The notes beneath the pieces were generated by a model. That model had not been told where the DNA came from. It saw only the letters and a program-made list of their open reading frames with translations, and searched no databases. Positions 25,866-33,835 of a DNA stretch of 40,334 bases are shown here, in pieces. Source of the DNA: Chthoniobacterales bacterium (lineage in GTDB: Bacteria; Verrucomicrobiota; Verrucomicrobiia; Chthoniobacterales; UBA10450); NCBI GenBank assembly GCA_013815325.1, contig JACDGM010000035.1, forward strand, positions 1 to 40,334, given 5' to 3'. The translations under genes and the position numbers were made by a program. Within the stretch, counting starts at the first letter, position 1, and the number at the start of each line of letters is the position of its first letter.

Positions 25866-27304
25866 TTTCGAGCCGCTAGTTTCAATTTGGTGATCGACTG
25901 GGGAGCCGCGGCGATAATGTGATTTTCGAGTAGTTTGGCCAACATAATCGGCGAGCGGAGCACGCGAGATTGGCGAAAGAGGATCGCCAACACGCTTTGT
26001 TGGCAGAGCCGCTCAATTTCCTGAAGGGGATACACCGTGCGTTTGCCGACGAACCGAGCGACCTCATTCGCGCTGTGGGAGACGAGCGTTTCCTCGGCGA
26101 CTCCGAAAACGGTGATCCCCTTAACGTCTTCAGACCGATAGAAACCAAGCACCGCGCCTGGCCGGATTTCTCGGCAGTTGGAGTTGCAAAGATAGGCTTT
26201 ACGAAGCGCATTTCCGCAGGGCGTTCGCCCTTCGAAAAACTGTGTTTGGCAGGTTGCTTCGGGAAAGAGCATGTCATGATACTTCGGCTTGATCGGGATG
26301 AGGAAGGCGGGCGTATCATTCCATTTCATCGCGGATGGCCCGAACCGCTTGTTGAATTCAAGCGCGTCGAAACTGGCGAGCTCTAGGTCGTCAAAAGCCA
26401 ACCTTTTGCCAAGCCGTAGTTCACCGCGGCTCGTATTTGTCTGTAAGTCGAAAAAGCCAAACTCGTTCAGAAACGCGATTAGCCGCTCGTGCTGCGGAAA
26501 AACTTCAACGAACAGAAAGACGAAGGCATTCTGTTCCGCGTATTGGAGAACGTCACGAAGCAAAAGCTCACCATATCGAAAACCGGTGTGCGTTTCGGAG
26601 ATTTTGAACATGCAAAGCTTCAGCGTCTTTCCAGCGCCTCCAAAATCCGGGCGATCTTCGCGATTCACGATGCATACGCCGGCATAAGATTTGTCTGGAG
26701 CACGAACGATCCAAGCCTGTCGATGTTCGCGTTTACACTTCGTCAGCCAATGATCGAACTCGGGGTAATCGAGCCGCACCGAATCGAAGATTCGATCTGA
26801 AGCGTCTAAGGTGTGTGCCTTCGTTGCATCGACAGCTGGTAGCGCCGGCGGCACGCTGTCACACAGCGCGTCCAACGCAGTGATCGCTTCAGCTAAGTAG
26901 GCGACACGGTGATGTAATCCGAGTCGCTTCGCCTTCCGGTGGATTCCAATGTCTTCGGTGACGAGGCTATCAACGGCATCAGCATCCAGCGCAGCGACCA
27001 GCTGATGATCGACCCAATGATGAGTGTTGATCGGCACCTGGCCGAGAATTCGATCTACGCGCGCCGAAGTAGGTGGCTCAGGTAAAACCGGGTACTTACC
27101 AAGCAGAGTGCTTCGTAACGAACGCCGCTGATCGTCGCGATCATGAAGAATTTCCGTCGTTTGCGCGGGGTGGACGAACAGCGGAAACCCAGCCCGATTA
27201 GCCTTCTGTGCAAAGGAAGTCGCCGCAGATGTCAGCGGTTCGATCTCGCCGGGCGCAGTGGGTTCAAGAGGAATAAAAACGTTCGTGTCGATGAGGTATT
27301 TCAT
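25835..27304 (-). CDS. PIN-GNAT-PUA-like three-domain protein (putative RNA-targeting effector)
   Basis: A 489-residue protein. Residues 1-150 form a PIN-like nuclease domain with the acidic set Asp6 (YLIDTNVFIPL), Glu51, Asp99 and Asp118 (LVTEDIGIHRKAKRLGL), so the active site looks complete. Residues about 165-305 are a GNAT acetyltransferase fold (AGVCIVNRED, GFRYGELLLRDVLQYA, VFPQHERLIAFLNEFGFF). Residues about 325-440 look ASCH/PUA-like (PGAVLGFYRSEDVKGITVFGVAEE). PIN domains usually cut RNA, and GNAT toxins acetylate aminoacyl-tRNA or other substrates. The gene lies 67 bases downstream of the nuclease gene and overlaps the stand-alone ASCH gene. It is visibly less GC-rich than the housekeeping genes. 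A role in defence or as a toxin is inference from domains and context. Confidence 0.75.
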   Translation of the reverse strand: MKYLIDTNVFIPLEPTAPGEIEPLTSAATSFAQKANRAGFPLFVHPAQTTEILHDRDDQRRSLRSTLLGKYPVLPEPPTSARVDRILGQVPINTHHWVDHQLVAALDADAVDSLVTEDIGIHRKAKRLGLHHRVAYLAEAITALDALCDSVPPALPAVDATKAHTLDASDRIFDSVRLDYPEFDHWLTKCKREHRQAWIVRAPDKSYAGVCIVNREDRPDFGGAGKTLKLCMFKISETHTGFRYGELLLRDVLQYAEQNAFVFLFVEVFPQHERLIAFLNEFGFFDLQTNTSRGELRLGKRLAFDDLELASFDALEFNKRFGPSAMKWNDTPAFLIPIKPKYHDMLFPEATCQTQFFEGRTPCGNALRKAYLCNSNCREIRPGAVLGFYRSEDVKGITVFGVAEETLVSHSANEVARFVGKRTVYPLQEIERLCQQSVLAILFRQSRVLRSPIMLAKLLENHIIAAAPQSITKLKLAARKWIQAQTTIQ

Positions 27305-27371
27305 CTACGAGAGCATCGACGTGGGCCCGCCGATTCGTCTTCGCAACTGTCAAGACCGTCTATCGTCCTCG

Positions 27372-28238
27372 CTAAGAAACACGCGGCTGGTACCCTAATA
27401 TTCTTTCCCATTGGTCAGGCGGCCCGAGAGCTACCAATGCGGGCGACGTAGCAGGCCACGTCACACGATTGAGGTGGCGTATGCTAGCGGCGACGTAGGG
27501 GAATCGAAGGTCGTATCGCTCTAAAAGAGAAGGAAAGAAGTTCTCCGGTCGCAGTCGGCTGTTTTGTGTAGGGAATGTGGGAAAAATGTGACCGTGCGGT
27601 CCAGCGATTGGATCAATCAAAGCTAAAGCAACGGATTCATAACGACTGAATTCATCCCTCACGAGCAACCGCCCTGTGAGCGCAAGCAACACAGTGTGAT
27701 ACCTCGTGATCGAGCCGACTGCCGTTCCGTCTTTTGTGACGGCTACATCGTTCAATGCGATACCCGCTGTTCCCGCGCGATTTGCTTTCAGCACGTGGAA
27801 AAAGCCATAGACGAGCCCGGGATACATCAGATGCAGGTTTGTGGCATCACCCACAGCTTCTTCCATGCGGTTCGTCAGATTGCGGAACGCGTTCAAAGTT
27901 CCTTTGACGGAAATGGCAATCACGGGGCCGATGCCACGTTTTTGAACGACCACATCGACGTTTTTCGTCTTCAGTCCGCCAAGCAGCGTCTCTTCATTTT
28001 GGTTTTGCACCGACGGGTCGAAGACAAGCGTCAGTTCACCCTTTCTCGACTCTGCTCTGAGTGGAGGATGTGGGGTGATTTCTTCCGGCAGAAAACCACC
28101 TTCGAGGACGAGCCGAATAGCGAAGTGCTGGTGCAGTGGCTTGATGTGTTGCTGGCTTTGCCACTGCATGCTTTCCACAAACACCTTCAACGCTGGCGTA
28201 AGCGCAAGGTATTGCGGAAGAGACGGTGATTTAGGCAC
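27372..28238 (-). CDS. Putative type II restriction endonuclease, PD-(D/E)XK-like
   Basis: A 288-residue protein without a confidently named family. The segment NVDVVVQKRGIGPVIAISVKGTLNAF has the spacing of a PD-(D/E)XK nuclease core: Asp95, then strand AISVK with Lys112, where the usual acidic residue before the lysine is Ser110; a helical Glu (126 or 127) could replace it. It starts at GTG 28238, overlapping the methyltransferase stop by eight bases. That coupling and the neighbour argue that it is the cognate restriction enzyme. The C-terminal part (RFPYVAASIRHLNRVTWPATSPALVALGPPDQWERILGY) may contact DNA. The recognition site is unknown. Confidence 0.65.
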   Translation of the reverse strand: MPKSPSLPQYLALTPALKVFVESMQWQSQQHIKPLHQHFAIRLVLEGGFLPEEITPHPPLRAESRKGELTLVFDPSVQNQNEETLLGGLKTKNVDVVVQKRGIGPVIAISVKGTLNAFRNLTNRMEEAVGDATNLHLMYPGLVYGFFHVLKANRAGTAGIALNDVAVTKDGTAVGSITRYHTVLLALTGRLLVRDEFSRYESVALALIDPIAGPHGHIFPTFPTQNSRLRPENFFPSLLERYDLRFPYVAASIRHLNRVTWPATSPALVALGPPDQWERILGYQPRVS

Positions 28239-29721
28239 AGTGACGCCAGCTCCTGGCAGCCTCGAGGCATTCTTGGAGCACGGATTCTTCTGCTCGGTTC
28301 ACAGGCAATTTCGTAATCGGAATCGGCACGCGTGCGACTTCGCGCGGTTCCAACTTCAGAACTCCACCACCTAATGGATGGCCTTGAATCTCCGCGCCCA
28401 GTTGAGCGAGCGGTGAAGCCCAGCCAAAATCGAGGGCGGCCTGCGATTCTTTGCTACGGTATCTGACGGCATGAAGCGAATTTGTGCAGACACAGCCTGC
28501 GTCATTGGCAGCGAGCAGCGGCCGTTTGCCGCTCATCACCGATAAGAAGGCATCGGGAACCGTCACGTCGGGAACTGCGTACCAAGGATCGCGGTTCCGG
28601 CATTTGTAAGAAGAGCTCGCAGTTTGTGCTGCTTCGGTAGCTAAGTAATCACGGACGCTCGATGGTAAGTTGCGAGCCTGTTTCAAGTCTAGAAGCAGGA
28701 CCGGCTCGTCGCGAGCCATCCATTTTTCTACGGCTCGAAAGTCCACGGTATCGCCACAGAGTTGGTCTGATTTCCGGATGCTGACTTTCAGATAATGCCA
28801 TGTGATACCCCAGCGTTTGGCTTCACTCCGTCGCAAGTGAAAGAAATCGTTTGCACCTGTGACGTAACCAATGCTCGCTGAAGCCAAATCGCCGAAGCGC
28901 CGCACCGACCGCGATTTGGTCAGTTCGCGGTACAGTTCAAGACCAGCGGCAGGAAGAAGGAACGGACGCAACCGTTCGCCAATTTCTTCCCATTCGGTTA
29001 AGGAAACAAAACGATCTGATGTTGGAGGGCGTGCTGATGGGCGGAACCGCTCGAAAGCATTGAGGTGAATACCGTCAGAAGCTTGGCCAAAGCCGTCGCA
29101 ATACAGCAGCCAGCAATCTTCTGACAACTGCGGGAACAGCTTTTCTCGGAACGCGAGCAGCTGCACACGACGAAAGTTGCGGCAGAGAGCGCGCAGCAAT
29201 GGAGGCGCGTAAGTGGCGTGACCAATCTCAGCAGGTACTACGAACGACAGCCGTCCTCCCGGACGAAGTAAACTCGCAGCGACAACTAAGAAAGGAGCCC
29301 AAGACGACGTGAGCGCGCTGAATTTTGCTCCTAAGCGAGACGCTGATTCCAACGCAACTTTTCGCGTGGCGCCTGTGAAATTTTGGTATCGTATAAACGG
29401 CGGATTGCCAGCAACGACTTCAAATCTCTCTGGAGTGGCAGCGGCCCATTGAAAAAAATCGCCCCCGTGCACTAATGCTCCTGGGGCGCGTTGACATGCC
29501 GCCTTCGCAAACTCTTCGTCCAGTTCGATACCAACTGAGCGAGCGTGCGATGCTAAGAAGCCACCATCGCCGCAAGATGGGTCGAGCAATCGATCGGTTG
29601 AGCGACGGACGCCCCACTGGACAAGAGTCTGCGCGACATCAGCGGGCGTAAAAAACTGGCCGAGATTCTTCCGCGAAGCGCCCGCGGTGGCTGATGCTTT
29701 CGGCATGGTTGTGTCTAGCAC
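28231..29721 (-). CDS. Type II N6-adenine DNA methyltransferase (gamma class)
   Basis: A 496-residue protein with the motif order of gamma-type N6-adenine methyltransferases such as M.TaqI: motif X GQFFTP (21-26), motif I DPSCGDGGF (47-55), GIELDE (64-69), GDFF (87-90) and the catalytic motif IV GNPPFIRYQ (105-113). The C-terminal half (about 240-496) is the likely target-recognition domain. The start is GTG 29721, with AGGAG five bases upstream; ATG 29706 is an alternative. It overlaps the putative restriction nuclease by eight bases and lies eight bases after a small upstream gene. The methylated site cannot be predicted. The DNA lacks the CCTAACGA word, consistent with horizontal acquisition. 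Confidence 0.9.
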   Translation of the reverse strand: MLDTTMPKASATAGASRKNLGQFFTPADVAQTLVQWGVRRSTDRLLDPSCGDGGFLASHARSVGIELDEEFAKAACQRAPGALVHGGDFFQWAAATPERFEVVAGNPPFIRYQNFTGATRKVALESASRLGAKFSALTSSWAPFLVVAASLLRPGGRLSFVVPAEIGHATYAPPLLRALCRNFRRVQLLAFREKLFPQLSEDCWLLYCDGFGQASDGIHLNAFERFRPSARPPTSDRFVSLTEWEEIGERLRPFLLPAAGLELYRELTKSRSVRRFGDLASASIGYVTGANDFFHLRRSEAKRWGITWHYLKVSIRKSDQLCGDTVDFRAVEKWMARDEPVLLLDLKQARNLPSSVRDYLATEAAQTASSSYKCRNRDPWYAVPDVTVPDAFLSVMSGKRPLLAANDAGCVCTNSLHAVRYRSKESQAALDFGWASPLAQLGAEIQGHPLGGGVLKLEPREVARVPIPITKLPVNRAEESVLQECLEAARSWRHCA

Positions 29722-29729
29722 GTGATCTC

Positions 29730-30053
29730 CTATTCCACGAGTTTGCGCGGCGCTGCTTCGTCGAAAGCTTGATCGTTGCGTGCGGGCTCGCTCCGGAAGC
29801 GCTTCCGAGCGCGGCCCATTACGTCTTCACTCCAGTCGATTTTCTCCCGCTCGCTATAGTGCATCAGATCAATAACGAGGCTGCAGACTGCATCTTCGGG
29901 CGCTTCGGTTAGATCAACCAACTCTGCTGTTTGTTCGCTGAACCTCTCCCCTTCGTCCACGTCCGCCAGGATCTCAGGAGTGGATTGCAACACATATGCC
30001 TTGAGTGCGAGTTCGGCAGCTGAAGCTGCTTCTTCATCGATTAACGTCGTCAT
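29730..30053 (-). CDS. Small conserved-looking hypothetical protein, first gene of the R-M operon
   Basis: A 107-residue acidic protein. The second half (CSLVIDLMHYSEREKIDWSEDVMGRARKRFRSE) is helical and resembles small proteins seen beside restriction or phage genes, but I cannot name a family. It starts at ATG 30053 and ends eight bases before the methyltransferase, so it leads the operon. There is no helix-turn-helix typical of R-M controller proteins. It could be a regulator, an antitoxin-like partner or an accessory subunit. A short inverted repeat lies about 20 bases upstream of its start. Confidence 0.65.
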   Translation of the reverse strand: MTTLIDEEAASAAELALKAYVLQSTPEILADVDEGERFSEQTAELVDLTEAPEDAVCSLVIDLMHYSEREKIDWSEDVMGRARKRFRSEPARNDQAFDEAAPRKLVE

Positions 30054-30071
30054 GATTTTCGTAGGGACATC

Positions 30072-30086
30072 GCGTGCTTATCACGC
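30072..30086. promoter_or_regulatory. Candidate operator upstream of the R-M operon
   Basis: GCGTG-cttat-CACGC is a perfect inverted repeat with a five-base spacer, between the upstream terminator and the first operon gene. R-M operons often have such sites for controller proteins, but no such protein is recognised here. Confidence 0.35.
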
Positions 30087-30114
30087 CCGGGGTTGCGGAA
30101 ACCATAACATATCC

Positions 30115-30150
30115 AAAAAAGCAGAAACCGCAGGAGCGCTCCTGCGGTTT
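30115..30150 (-). terminator. Rho-independent terminator reading leftwards
   Basis: A perfect 26-base palindrome (arms AAACCGCAGGAGC and GCTCCTGCGGTTT, 30125-30150) is followed on the minus strand by six T (A run at 30115-30120). It would end transcription of the truncated transporter gene and insulate the R-M operon. Confidence 0.85.
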
Positions 30151-30220
30151 CGCGCCTCTCGCCCGAAGACTCGAGGGGGATATGCCGACAATAAAAGCAC
30201 CGCGATTGATTGTTGCAAGT

Positions 30221-30667
30221 TCAACGCGCCTGGCCTTCGAGGTGATGGCCGACGACAAATTTGAAGATGAGGAAGCAGAGACCCGAGCCGGCGGCGAAGC
30301 CAGCATGGAGCAACCAGAAGGTGGTGGTCGGCATCGTCTGGTAGAAGCCGCCGACCCAGCCGACCATGGTGTTGGCGGCGAAGAAGGCCAGATAATAAAG
30401 GCCGATGACGGTGGCGTTGATCGCTTTGGGCGCATACTTCGCGAAGAGGACGAGACTGACCGGCAGGAGATGGGCGAAGGCGATGCTGTTGACGATGTGA
30501 AAGGCGACCGGCCAGAAGAGCCCTATTTTGTGGCCCAGGCTTTGGGTGGCGGCGGCGGTGACGACGCAGAGCGCGCCGCCGATGGAAAGCCAGAGCCGAT
30601 GATGAGCTTGGTGACTTAGAGAGGTGCGGCAGCCGCGCCATCCACTAACCCCAAACGTGAGTGTCAA
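30221..30667 (-). pseudogene. C-terminal fragment of a POT/PTR peptide transporter
   Basis: About 130 residues match the last helices of proton-dependent peptide transporters: WLSIGGALCVV, HKIGLFWPVAFHIVNSIA, APKAINATVIGLYYLAFFA, TMVGWVGGFYQTMPTTTFW and a final helix ending FKFVVGHHL. A full protein has about 12-14 helices; at least two thirds of the N-terminus is missing and the first ~25 residues of this frame look non-homologous. It keeps its own terminator at 30115-30150. This is debris at the right edge of the island. Confidence 0.8.
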
Positions 30668-30711
30668 TCAAACAAGCTACGGATGCCGCGCCGTTCGCGC
30701 CAGAGATTGAT

Positions 30712-30927
30712 TCAATTTCGCTCGCTCAAAACGGGGGCCAGGAGGTCGCCTTTGATCGTTGCAGATCCGGCTAAAGCTAGCCAGGGCTTGTCATGACTAG
30801 CAGGGGGAGGAACGAGCTGCGCGATGACTTTGCCCCGCTTCGTGATCAGGACTGGCTCGTGGGTCTGCTTCACCTTCTCCATCAGCTGCAGACATTTCGC
30901 TTTGAAATCAGTGGCAGTGACGATCAT
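30712..30927 (-). CDS. Phd/YefM-family antitoxin without a toxin
   Basis: A 71-residue protein. MIVTATDFKAKCLQLMEKVKQTHEPVLITKRGKVIAQLVP is the DNA-binding Phd/YefM fold, and AGSATIKGDLLAPVLSE resembles the toxin-wrapping tail of VapB-like members, where the sequence usually runs into an adjoining PIN toxin. No toxin follows: the frames after the stop at 30712 close within about a dozen codons, and the next DNA is the transporter fragment. It is either a solitary regulator or the survivor of a broken toxin-antitoxin pair. Confidence 0.8.
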   Translation of the reverse strand: MIVTATDFKAKCLQLMEKVKQTHEPVLITKRGKVIAQLVPPPASHDKPWLALAGSATIKGDLLAPVLSERN

Positions 30928-31011
30928 TCCAACTGGTTAGGATGACTGGTCAGACGCAACAATCTCTAAATTGCAATGGCTGAGCTACGCCGCGGCGGCA
31001 CCGGCTCCTGC

Positions 31012-32667
31012 TCAAGAGACCGTGTCGTTCCTCACGTGTGCTTTGGCGGCAGCGATCTGGCTTGGCGGAGTGGGAAAGAGCACGCTGATCGCGAACGTCA
31101 CGACACAGCCGACAAAGACGAACCAGGGCCAGGAAATCGCCGGCCACCATTCCGGCATGAACCAGCCGAAATTCCAATCCGCGTGCTTGAATGTGCCGTG
31201 GAGCAACGCGCCGACATCGAACGCTGGCAACGCCACTTTGCAAAGAACGAGGACCGACATAATGCCCACGATCATGGCGATGACGTTGACGCCATCGCGT
31301 CCTCGACTGCGGGTCAGCATGCCGAGGAGGAAGACCGCGAGCAACGCCCCATAGGTGTAGCCGAAAATCCCGATCGCAATCGGGATAATGGTGAGCTTTG
31401 CGTTCTGTAAGACCGCATTTGCCGCCAGGGCGGCGACGATGATCATGAGCACGCCGAAGACCGCTGTGGCGATGCGCGCGGCGCGGATGGCCTGCCGATC
31501 GTTCGCATTGCGATTGATGTAGGGCAGATAAAAATCCTTCGTGAAACTGGTCGCGAGCGCATTGAGCGCGGCCGAAGTCGATCCCATCATGGTCGCGAAA
31601 ATCCCGGCGACGATTAAGCCTCGAAACACAACCGGCATCTCGGTCACGATGTAATAGCCGAAGATCTCATTGTCGGCCGCGGGCAGGTTCGGATTCGGCG
31701 CCACCGCGTAGAAAACGGAAAGCAGAATCCCGACGGTGAGAAAGGCGCCGGCGAGCGGAATATCCATCACGCCGCTGAGAATGAGTGAGAGCTGTGATTT
31801 GCGCGGATCGGGGGTGGTTAACATGCGCTGCACCATGTCCTGATCGGTGCCGTGGGTGGCCATCGTAATCATGGTCGATGCGATGATGGCGGCGAAGAGC
31901 GTGTACGGTTCCTCGAACATCGCCTTGAGCGCCGGGCCGAACGGCAGCGCGGAGTTCCAGCCGGTCTGGAAGAGCTTCATGTGTCCGAGGCCGCCGAGAT
32001 TCTGCTCCACCGTTGCGAAGCCTCCCGGGATGCTGCGGAGCAGGAGGAAGATGGCGAAAATGATCGAGCTGAACATTAAGACCGCCTGGATGAGATCGGT
32101 CCAGACGACCGCCTTGATCCCGCCGACCGCGGTGTAAATCGTGGTGATGACGGTAACGAAGATGATGCCCCAAATGTAGGTGTTGAGAGTGACCGGCAGC
32201 GCCGGAAAAAGGTAGCGCCAGATCACCACCATGATCGCGCCGCCGAGATAAAGGCGCACCCCGATGCCGAGCACGCGGGTGAAGAGGAAAATCGCGCTCG
32301 CCATATTTTTCGTCATCGTGCCGAAGCGGACCGTGAGGAATTCGTAAATGCTCTGCACGCGATAAGCGTAGTACGGCTTGATGAAGGTGTAGGCGACGAT
32401 GACGCGCGCGAGGATCGTGCCGATGACGAGCTGCCCGTAGAAATACGCGCGCGTCTTATAGCCTTCGGCCGGCGTGCCGAGAAAAGTCGCGGCGCTGGTC
32501 TCCGCCGCGACGATGGAGGCGAGCACGGCCCACCAGGGAATTGAGCGCGAGCCTAACGAGAAATCCTGAAGGTTCTTGTTCCGCCGCCCGGCCCAGAGCC
32601 CGAGCGCGACGATGCCGAAAAAGTAGGCCAGCAGGACGATGGTGTCGATGACGAGGCGGGCGTCCAT
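31012..32667 (-). CDS. Sodium:solute symporter family transporter
   Basis: About 551 residues from ATG 32667 (MDARLVIDTIVLLAYFFGIV); an upstream in-frame start at 32706 would add 13 atypical residues. It has roughly 13 membrane helices with the SSS-family landmarks LGSRSIPWWAVLASIVAAETSAATFLGTPAEGY, YTAVGGIKAVVWTDLIQ and MITMATHGTDQDMVQRML. The family couples Na+ entry to uptake of sugars, amino acids, nucleobases or other organic solutes; the substrate is unclear here. The C-terminal tail (FPTPPSQIAAAKAHVRNDTVS) is hydrophilic. It carries one CCTAACGA copy (32552) and so belongs to the housekeeping background flanking the island. Confidence 0.9.
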   Translation of the reverse strand: MDARLVIDTIVLLAYFFGIVALGLWAGRRNKNLQDFSLGSRSIPWWAVLASIVAAETSAATFLGTPAEGYKTRAYFYGQLVIGTILARVIVAYTFIKPYYAYRVQSIYEFLTVRFGTMTKNMASAIFLFTRVLGIGVRLYLGGAIMVVIWRYLFPALPVTLNTYIWGIIFVTVITTIYTAVGGIKAVVWTDLIQAVLMFSSIIFAIFLLLRSIPGGFATVEQNLGGLGHMKLFQTGWNSALPFGPALKAMFEEPYTLFAAIIASTMITMATHGTDQDMVQRMLTTPDPRKSQLSLILSGVMDIPLAGAFLTVGILLSVFYAVAPNPNLPAADNEIFGYYIVTEMPVVFRGLIVAGIFATMMGSTSAALNALATSFTKDFYLPYINRNANDRQAIRAARIATAVFGVLMIIVAALAANAVLQNAKLTIIPIAIGIFGYTYGALLAVFLLGMLTRSRGRDGVNVIAMIVGIMSVLVLCKVALPAFDVGALLHGTFKHADWNFGWFMPEWWPAISWPWFVFVGCVVTFAISVLFPTPPSQIAAAKAHVRNDTVS

Positions 32668-32743
32668 GGCGATTTCAATAGCCACAGATGGACACAGATG
32701 AAACACAGATTTTCGCCAAAGGGGGCCTAACGACTCTCACGCC

Positions 32744-32883
32744 GTCATCCCGAGCGAAGCGCAGCGGAGTCGAGGATCCCGTGGGGCTTCCGTGAAGGTG
32801 TCGCCGCGCGGCACGTTTCGCGCCGGAGCTTCACGGTGGCTGAGCGGGATCCCTCGACTCCGCTGCGCTGCGCTCGGGATGAC
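32744..32883. repeat. REP/MITE-like near-palindrome, copy B
   Basis: A 140-base element. The left arm (32744-32780, starting GTCATCCCGAGCGAAGCGC) and right arm (32846-32883, ending CGCTCGGGATGAC) are nearly perfect complements of about 37 bases, and an inner pair CCGTGAAG/CTTCACGG extends the fold. It lies between the symporter and the glycosylase, ending 17 bases before the glycosylase start. It could be mobilised in trans; no transposase is nearby. Confidence 0.8.
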
Positions 32884-32900
32884 CATGTTATCTTGCCTTA

Positions 32901-33749
32901 ATGTACATGGCCGCGCCCGACTTCGATCTCGCGCTCACTCTCAACTCCGGGCAGACGTTTCATTGGGAGTCCTTAGGCAAAGGCTTTACCGGCGTGATCG
33001 ACTGGCGCGCCGTTTACGTCGAGCAGCAGGGCGAGGCCTTGAAGTTTCGCGGCGCTCCCGGAAAAATCGTCGCGCGCTATTTTTCTCTCGATCATCCGCT
33101 GGCGGAAATCTGCGCGTCGTTGCCTAACGACCCGGCGATGCAGATGGCCTGCGAATATTGCCGCGGGCTCCGGATCATGCGGCAGCCTCGCTGGGAATGT
33201 CTCGCGACCTTCATCACTTCGTCGATGAAGCAGGTGGCGCATATCCGACAGATTTCACAGACGCTGCGCCGCCGCTTCGGCGCAGCGCGCTCGTTAGGCG
33301 AAACCACGGTTTACCTTTATCCGACGGCGCGTTGCATTGCGGATCTGAGCGAGCGGGAGCTGCGCGAGTGCGCGCTCGGCTATCGAGCGAGGAATTTGCT
33401 CGCGACCGCGCAGTTGATCAGCCGCGGGGGAATCGACCTCGAGCAGCTCGCCAAATTGCCGGATGACGAATTGCGCGCGCAGCTCTGCGCTCTGCCCGGC
33501 GTCGGCGCAAAGGTCGCCAATTGCGTGATGCTCTTCGCTTACGAGCGACTGCGCGCTTTTCCGATCGACGTCTGGGTGGAGCGCGTCCTGCGGGAAAAAT
33601 ACTTCCCGCGCCGGCGCAAGTTTCGCCCCGGTGAATTGCAAAAATTCAGCGCGAAATATTTCGGCGAGCATGGCGGTTACGCGCAGCAATACCTTTTTCA
33701 CCACGCCCGCAAGACGGCGCCGCGGCGGTTGTCAGCCCGAAAGAGCTGA
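32901..33749 (+). CDS. OGG1-like 8-oxoguanine DNA glycosylase/AP lyase
   Basis: A 282-residue protein related to eukaryotic OGG1 rather than MutM. The N-terminal domain has LNSGQTFHW. The helix-hairpin-helix is LCALPGVGAKVANCVMLFA with the Schiff-base lysine at 204, followed by FPIDVWVERVL with the catalytic Asp223. It should excise 8-oxoguanine opposite cytosine. The loop normally containing consecutive asparagines after FI-SS reads SSMKQVAHI, so the residues that contact the orphan cytosine differ. The start is ATG 32901 or, two codons later, ATG 32907. A REP-like palindrome sits just upstream. CCTAACGA copies occur at 33123 and 33291. Confidence 0.9.
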   Translation: MYMAAPDFDLALTLNSGQTFHWESLGKGFTGVIDWRAVYVEQQGEALKFRGAPGKIVARYFSLDHPLAEICASLPNDPAMQMACEYCRGLRIMRQPRWECLATFITSSMKQVAHIRQISQTLRRRFGAARSLGETTVYLYPTARCIADLSERELRECALGYRARNLLATAQLISRGGIDLEQLAKLPDDELRAQLCALPGVGAKVANCVMLFAYERLRAFPIDVWVERVLREKYFPRRRKFRPGELQKFSAKYFGEHGGYAQQYLFHHARKTAPRRLSARKS

Positions 33750-33835
33750 GATAATTTCCGCCGGAAACGATCGCATGAACTGGCGCGCCACGCGCTTTCT
33801 TTAGCCGGTTCACTCTCGCGCGCGACGAAACAATC

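Noticed and set aside
30081-30641. 186-codon minus-strand frame over the transporter fragment
   Set aside because: Arg/His-rich shadow; the transporter-like helices are in the neighbouring frame.
30660-30711. Toxin gene partner downstream of the Phd/YefM antitoxin
   Set aside because: Frames after the antitoxin stop close within about a dozen codons, so no toxin is encoded.
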